62,564 bases of DNA from Acanthaster planci (Eukaryota > Echinodermata > Asteroidea > Valvatida > Acanthasteridae). The position numbers were made by a program, and so were the translations under genes. Within the stretch, counting starts at the first letter, position 1. Each line of letters starts with the position of its first letter. Positions 57,854-62,564 of this stretch are shown here, piece after piece. A model generated the notes under the pieces. It saw nothing but the letters and a program-made list of their open reading frames with translations, was not told the DNA's origin and ran no database searches. Location: positions 1,882,159 to 1,944,722 of the forward strand of contig NW_019091365.1 of assembly GCF_001949145.1 (NCBI RefSeq). Reading direction: 5' to 3'.

Positions 57854-60607
57854 ATGAGCGGAAGAGACCCGGGAAAGATCGATATGGTCGACGATGAGAC
57901 TGAGGAGCGGCCGATCACGACCTTCGAGAAATACGTCCAGTCGACATTTGCCGAGCTGGTGGGCACCATGTTCTTCACATTCATCGCGTGTCTGGCAGTT
58001 ACGACGCAGGACCTGGTGGCCATTGCCTTCGCTGAGGGCTTAGCCATGGCGCTTCTGTGTTCTGCCTTCCTAAACATCAGGTTTGTTGTTTCCTTCTCTC
58101 TTCAGCATCTTTTGATGTTTTTAGTTTGCGCAAAAGGCCGTGTATGTGTTATGTATTTCGATCCCTTTTCCAGATGACGTAATTTCGAAACCCTTAGTTA
58201 TCTTTTCTTTCTGTTTTGTACAAGTTGGCCTATTCGACAGAATCTTCTTGAAAAAGGGCAAGAGATTTGAAAATATTGAGGTTTTTATTGATATTTCGGT
58301 CGCAAAATTTCCCCGAACACTTTGACAACTTGGCGTCATAAAAATGGGGAGTTAGAATTGCAATTTAGCCTCCAAAGTTAAATTGAAACTGCAAACTGAT
58401 TGTAAATTCTCGTCCGTGCCAAAGTTTTGTCATTCATGTTGAATTAAAACTTGAAAGGTCTTTCCTAACTAATAGTTAGGGCATTAGCAACCAAGTGTAC
58501 TGCTATAATACAACGATAAACCGGAATGCTATGTTAAAAACAACGAAAGGGATGTCAAACAGTCATTCACAATGTCCAAGCATTTAACAGAGCACGGGCA
58601 TCATTATCCCCCGTGAACGAGGAAAAATTCCCGAACGCCGAAGAACGAGCAAGATTCGATCAGCGCCAAGTGACAATGAAAAATATGCTTCTCAGTGCAA
58701 GTGGTACTTCTTGACTGTGTTTGAGTACTAAGGTTCAGTGACATTCTGAAATCGGCGGAAAACTAAAGCATTAACCTGTTTCTCGTGGTTGCAGCGGTGG
58801 GATCTTCAACCCTGCTCTGACCTTCGCCGTGTGTTTGTGCGGGGGCATCAGCCCACTGCTTGCAGTGTTGTACTTCGTTGTGCAGATCTGTGGAGGAATG
58901 CTTGGTGCAGCCTTTGTCAAGGTGAAGTACACAAAATAATTATTAGTCTACGGGGATGAATCCAAGTGAGAACATGCAACACCCCTATAATAGAATAATA
59001 AAAATAATAATGATTTGTAATTTTGCCATAAACCCTTTGTAAAATTTGCCTTCCCAAAAATCACTTTCCCTCTTTTTATCATTTGGACCTAAAATTGGTT
59101 CTTCTGAGATTCTTGGGGGGAAAGGGATATTGCGTCTGATATTCCAGTTTCAATGAGAACTAAAACAATAGCATCCAATTAAAAATAAACATGCAGCTCA
59201 AATACTGGGGAAAAAAATGAAGGCATATGTAACGTGGAAGGCGTTTTGGTGAAGGTACAATAGTTCAAACTTGGACTGAAAGAATATTTTACGTTTACTT
59301 GTTTTATTTATTTTTCTCCGGTCTTCATCTAGGCTGTCCTGTTTGAGGATTCGTACTACGACATCCGCGGCGGTTGCAACAAGTTCCGCGGCAGCGTGCC
59401 ATACGACAAGTACGACTCCCTGCATGTCCTGGGCGTGTCCCCTGGCACGGCCGTCATCATCGAGGCTTTGCTGTCCCTCTTCGTCTACATGTCTTACCTG
59501 CAGGCCAACATGGATAACCGGGGCAAACACCTGACGGGACCGCTCGCCTACGGCTTCTCCATCACGGTCGGCATTTTGACAGGGTATGCTTGAAGATACA
59601 ACTTTTCGAAAGTTGACATTCTATTCACTGCGAAAACTTTGTTTGTCCATGAAACACATTCCTCAACACTTTCTTGCAATCATTTTGTAAACGTCAATAT
59701 TATCATCTAAACACGTATAAAAAGTGATAGCAAGAAAGTCTTAAGAAAAGTACTCAATGTCTTAACACAGTTTCTGAGTGTTAGGGAGGAGGCATTCTGA
59801 GTTTGATATGATTGTATCCTTTGGGGGAGGAAAAAGCGTTCGTAATGGAGTTTGTGGTTTCATTTAAAAGAATGGATGCTTTAATTTTTTTATTTTTTTT
59901 AAAACTTTATCTTTCGTTTTGCAAAACCCTATTGTCCATTAATTAAGTTCAGATTGGACGAGATTTTCGGCGTTTATGGTAATCAGTTTGTGTTATTCCC
60001 ATTGCAGAATGTATTCCTCTGGAGCTTCCTTCAACCCGGCCCGTACCTTCGGCCCCGCCGTGGCCTCAGGCTTTTGGGATGAACAGTACATCTACTGGGC
60101 TGGGCCGGTGATTGGTGGTCTGCTTGCTGGAGCTTTCTACAGGTATTAAAACATGCCTTTGTAAAATTTATCTGCAGTTGCTCCTGTGCATTATTGGCTG
60201 CAGATTCTGGAAAGGAAATCATCATATTATTATTTAAACAGACTTCCAAATTATTCCGCTGCAGCACCTGACCCCCCTAAAGGGGGACATACCGAACGGG
60301 GCAGGGACATCCCCACTTTCGGCACCCATGCTCTCCTGTGACCCGAGCTCAGAATTTGGAGGAGAAAAAACCTTTTTGTCCAGGGCTAATCTAATTTGAT
60401 CTGCTAATCCCTGAAGAAAAGTAGAAAGCCATTTCCACTCTTGATTTCTAAATGTGCTAAATCCTGAATGACAACGCTTCCCAACTGCTGCCAGAAAAGA
60501 GCCAGGCCATGAAAATTTTATCTACTTTTCTATTTTTTCTTTTCTTTTTTTTCATGTGTAGATTCATCCTTGGAGACAGCAACAAGCGTCTCATAATGAG
60601 AGACTAG
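57854..60607 (+). CDS. AQP8: Aquaporin-8-like water/ammonia channel
   Basis: Five coding exons: 57854-58080, 58795-58921, 59333-59583, 60008-60142, 60562-60607; 786 nt, 261 aa (the same length as human AQP8), stop TAG; phases 2,0,2,2. ATG context is AAAATGA. The first half has the segment [18 protein letters not shown] and the first NPA box in [12 protein letters not shown] (Asn 81). The second half has the second NPA in [14 protein letters not shown] (Asn 211, with Arg 214 of the selectivity filter). The C-terminus [15 protein letters not shown] closely follows the vertebrate AQP8 end. The family forms tetrameric pores in plasma and inner mitochondrial membranes that pass water, ammonia and hydrogen peroxide. 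The N-terminal 25 residues are acidic (DMVDDETEE). The two half-pore NPA loops and membrane helices are complete, so the product should be functional. Subfamily assignment is strong. Confidence 0.94.
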
Positions 60608-60651
60608 CGACCGAGAAAGAGCCAACCAATGATGAGTCCAGAAACCTACGG

Positions 60652-60682
60652 AGACGAAATGCCATTTGGAGGCATTTCGTCT
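60652..60682 (+). promoter_or_regulatory. Stem-loop in AQP8 3' UTR
   Basis: AGACGAAATGCC at 60652-60663 pairs perfectly with GGCATTTCGTCT at 60671-60682 around the loop ATTTGGA, 44 bases after the stop codon. A 12-bp stem with a 7-nt loop in an mRNA leader/trailer may be a protein-binding element or an insertion remnant; function unknown. Confidence 0.5.
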
Positions 60683-60891
60683 AACAAAAAACCTCGTCAT
60701 CAAACCACTTACATGTAGTTTCGGAGAAGTATGGAAAGTGCTTTGCCGGTGTGAAAACATCTTATGTTTCAAAACTGGGTTGAATGAAATGAAGTGTGCC
60801 TTAGAGAGAGCGGAACGTATTAGGTGTATCCATTATGTAATTAGTTTACACTGTTGACATTTCAAGAATAGCGTAGTTTAATGAACAATTA

Positions 60892-60897
60892 ATAAAA
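60892..60897 (+). promoter_or_regulatory. Poly(A) signal of the AQP8-like gene
   Basis: AATAAA about 285 bases after the stop codon, the first canonical signal downstream. Confidence 0.6.
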
Positions 60898-62564
60898 AGT
60901 AATCATACATGTATATCCCCGCCAGTGGAAATATCGCCTTTGAATATTTTTTGCAAAACATTTAAAGTCTGATCAAATTGTACATACGGATGAAAATAAG
61001 TGAAGCCCATAATTATTTTGTTCACTTGTGTACGTTTTAAAAGGTTTTGTCTCTCTTTCTTAACTTTGGAACCTGTACAAAAATAGCCATTTGTTTGTTT
61101 TACCGTTCATGCTAAGTAGTCGGGAAAAATACACACGTAAATTTAGAAAGTTTATCACACAAAAGAGCTGTCTGTATACGTATCCATGTGTGTTCTTTTT
61201 ATTCCATATTCACTGAATTTCATCGTATCGATCAGAGTTTTCTTTTGCCAAAAATTACACCATGGTGCCATTGTTAATTTACGGTGTGGTGATGATCACC
61301 GGCTATAATGTTAAATGCGACTTTCCATCATAGTTAATATTGGTTTCGAATTCTTTTTTGGGGGTGGAAACAGGTTACTCTCTGCGGTGTACATACTTTT
61401 TGAGTCGTTAATTATCTTTCTAAAATAAATTTGTAGAAACAATTTTGATGTGATTTGTTTCAATTTTTACCTTCAATTCCGTGGCCAGAATAAAGAGTGA
61501 AGAGAAATGTCCGTTTACCCATTATCATCGTTTCAGGGGCCATCATTATTAAAAACAAATCATTAATGAAGATTAAACATTTCCTCCCCCAGAAACGGCT
61601 GCACTGCAGGCGCGCGGGGAATTGGAATTGAAGTCATTACAGTGTTCATGCAGTGTAGTTAAAACGGTAGTATTGATTTCTGCGAATTGTAGGTATGCGG
61701 CTTGAAATGATACGTGCAAGTTGCAACTAAGGAAATAATTGTGAATCCGGCAGCTTGCGGGGTCCATAGGCTCGTGTTTGCCGCATAATTTGGACATTGC
61801 CTAAGGTTCGCTTCTGTGGTAAGTTTCCTTAGCTCGCTTCATCCTCATGGTTCCATCGAAGGCCCCTTGAATCTCCCAAGATTTAAATAGATACTATCGG
61901 TTACAAAACACCTAAAAGACAAAATTGATCAGAATAAACCTAAGAAATTAGGAAAGGGAAAAGGGAAGAAGTGACGCCAACCCCAAGATTAAAACCACTG
62001 TTTCGCAAAAGAGGGCGCTGTTTGCATTTCCAATTGGTCTAGGTTCTGTACGCCAATAAACGGTGGTCGAAGGGTGGTAACGTGCGTTCCCTAGTTATGT
62101 GCGCACGTCACCCGACCATCGGGCGGGATTTTACATTCGAACATGTGCACACGAGACGGCCAACCGTTTCATCTCAACTTCTCTGGAATTGAAATGCAAA
62201 TTAACACAGATATTTCTCTCCAAAAATGTGTGGAATGCGTGAATTTCTTCAACCTCCTGTGCTGTTACACTGGGAGACTTTGCCGGTGTGTGACATGCCT
62301 GGTTGGTTTCCCAAGGCGTACGTGTGGTCGTTTTGGGCAAGTCTTGGAAAGGTGCAGGTTTTAGGCCTACCCGCCCGTGGATTGGAACTCCACCACGTGA
62401 AGTGCAATTTCACTGTGACGGCGCCCTGGTGCCGTGGCCGTTGCTAGATTCTTAGTTGCCTGGTGCTGATGCTGCTAGGTGAGTTGGACGAATTGTTACT
62501 CAGTCACTCAGAAAATAAATCACAAGTATGACTTGTTTACAAAATACAAATAATCACGTAGGCC

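Larger units (their letters stand above)
60608..62564. other. AQP8 3' UTR and downstream sequence
   Basis: Begins with the stem-loop at 60652-60682 and a poly(A) signal at 60892-60897. The last 600 bases are GC-richer and include GAGGGCGC (62011-62018), CCAAT-type words near 62030 and 62053, and a CACGTG E-box near 62394. They could be a promoter of a gene beyond the window. The plus-strand frame at 62226-62447 has no recognisable domain. Confidence 0.45.

Noticed and set aside
1-62564. CRISPR array, prophage, operon or toxin-antitoxin system
   Set aside because: Nothing of the kind is visible; all supported genes are intron-containing animal genes.

Overview
The window is eukaryotic, intron-rich, AT-leaning genomic DNA with one assembly gap (77 N, 16276-16352). 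The genes are animal genes. The many TACATGTA/ACATGTACATGT strings and 'taggccta' words, the abundant small palindromic elements and the gene set suggest a marine invertebrate deuterostome. I favour an echinoderm, with hemichordate or amphioxus not excluded; this is inference from sequence texture, not a database match.

Layout, left to right: (1) 2383-4106 (+), the 3' two coding exons of a LITAF-domain endosomal/lysosomal membrane protein with a PPQGQPGY repeat tail; its first exon was not found. (2) 10417-11793 (-), a complete two-exon class A GPCR, GPR161-like. (3) A gene-free, repeat-rich stretch around the gap (about 12-19 kb), which includes a 0.73 kb foldback element. (4) 19283-21939 (+), RPL38, four exons and 70 aa. 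(5) 22408-27018 (-) and (6) 29615-32012 (-), two tandem paralogues of a PH + IRS-type PTB adaptor of the DOK/IRS kind. Each has six coding exons with identical intron phases. I reconstructed them exon by exon, including a 34-nt micro-exon in each; they are not visible as long open frames. (7) 38328-53449 (+), a complete 20-exon ERCC6 (CSB) gene of 1579 aa with all SNF2 helicase motifs, the CSA-interaction motif and the C-terminal ubiquitin-binding/winged-helix region. (8) 57854-60607 (+), a complete five-exon aquaporin-8-like gene, 261 aa.

The genes do not form a pathway. They are unrelated neighbours: translation (RPL38), transcription-coupled repair (ERCC6), receptor-proximal signalling (the PH-PTB pair, the GPCR), membrane transport (AQP8) and endosomal membrane biology (LITAF). 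Between and inside them are at least three copies of one Tc1/pogo-like MITE family, several near-perfect palindromes, a frame-shifted LINE reverse-transcriptase end, a tRNA-derived SINE inside an ERCC6 intron, and several tandem repeats, one of them just after the ERCC6 stop codon.

I see no operon, CRISPR array, virus or toxin gene, and no convincing undescribed multi-gene system. The most useful new observations are the tandem PH-PTB adaptor pair, the long inverted-repeat element beside the gap, the repeated GAGGGCGC word, and a 12-bp stem-loop just after the AQP8 stop codon.
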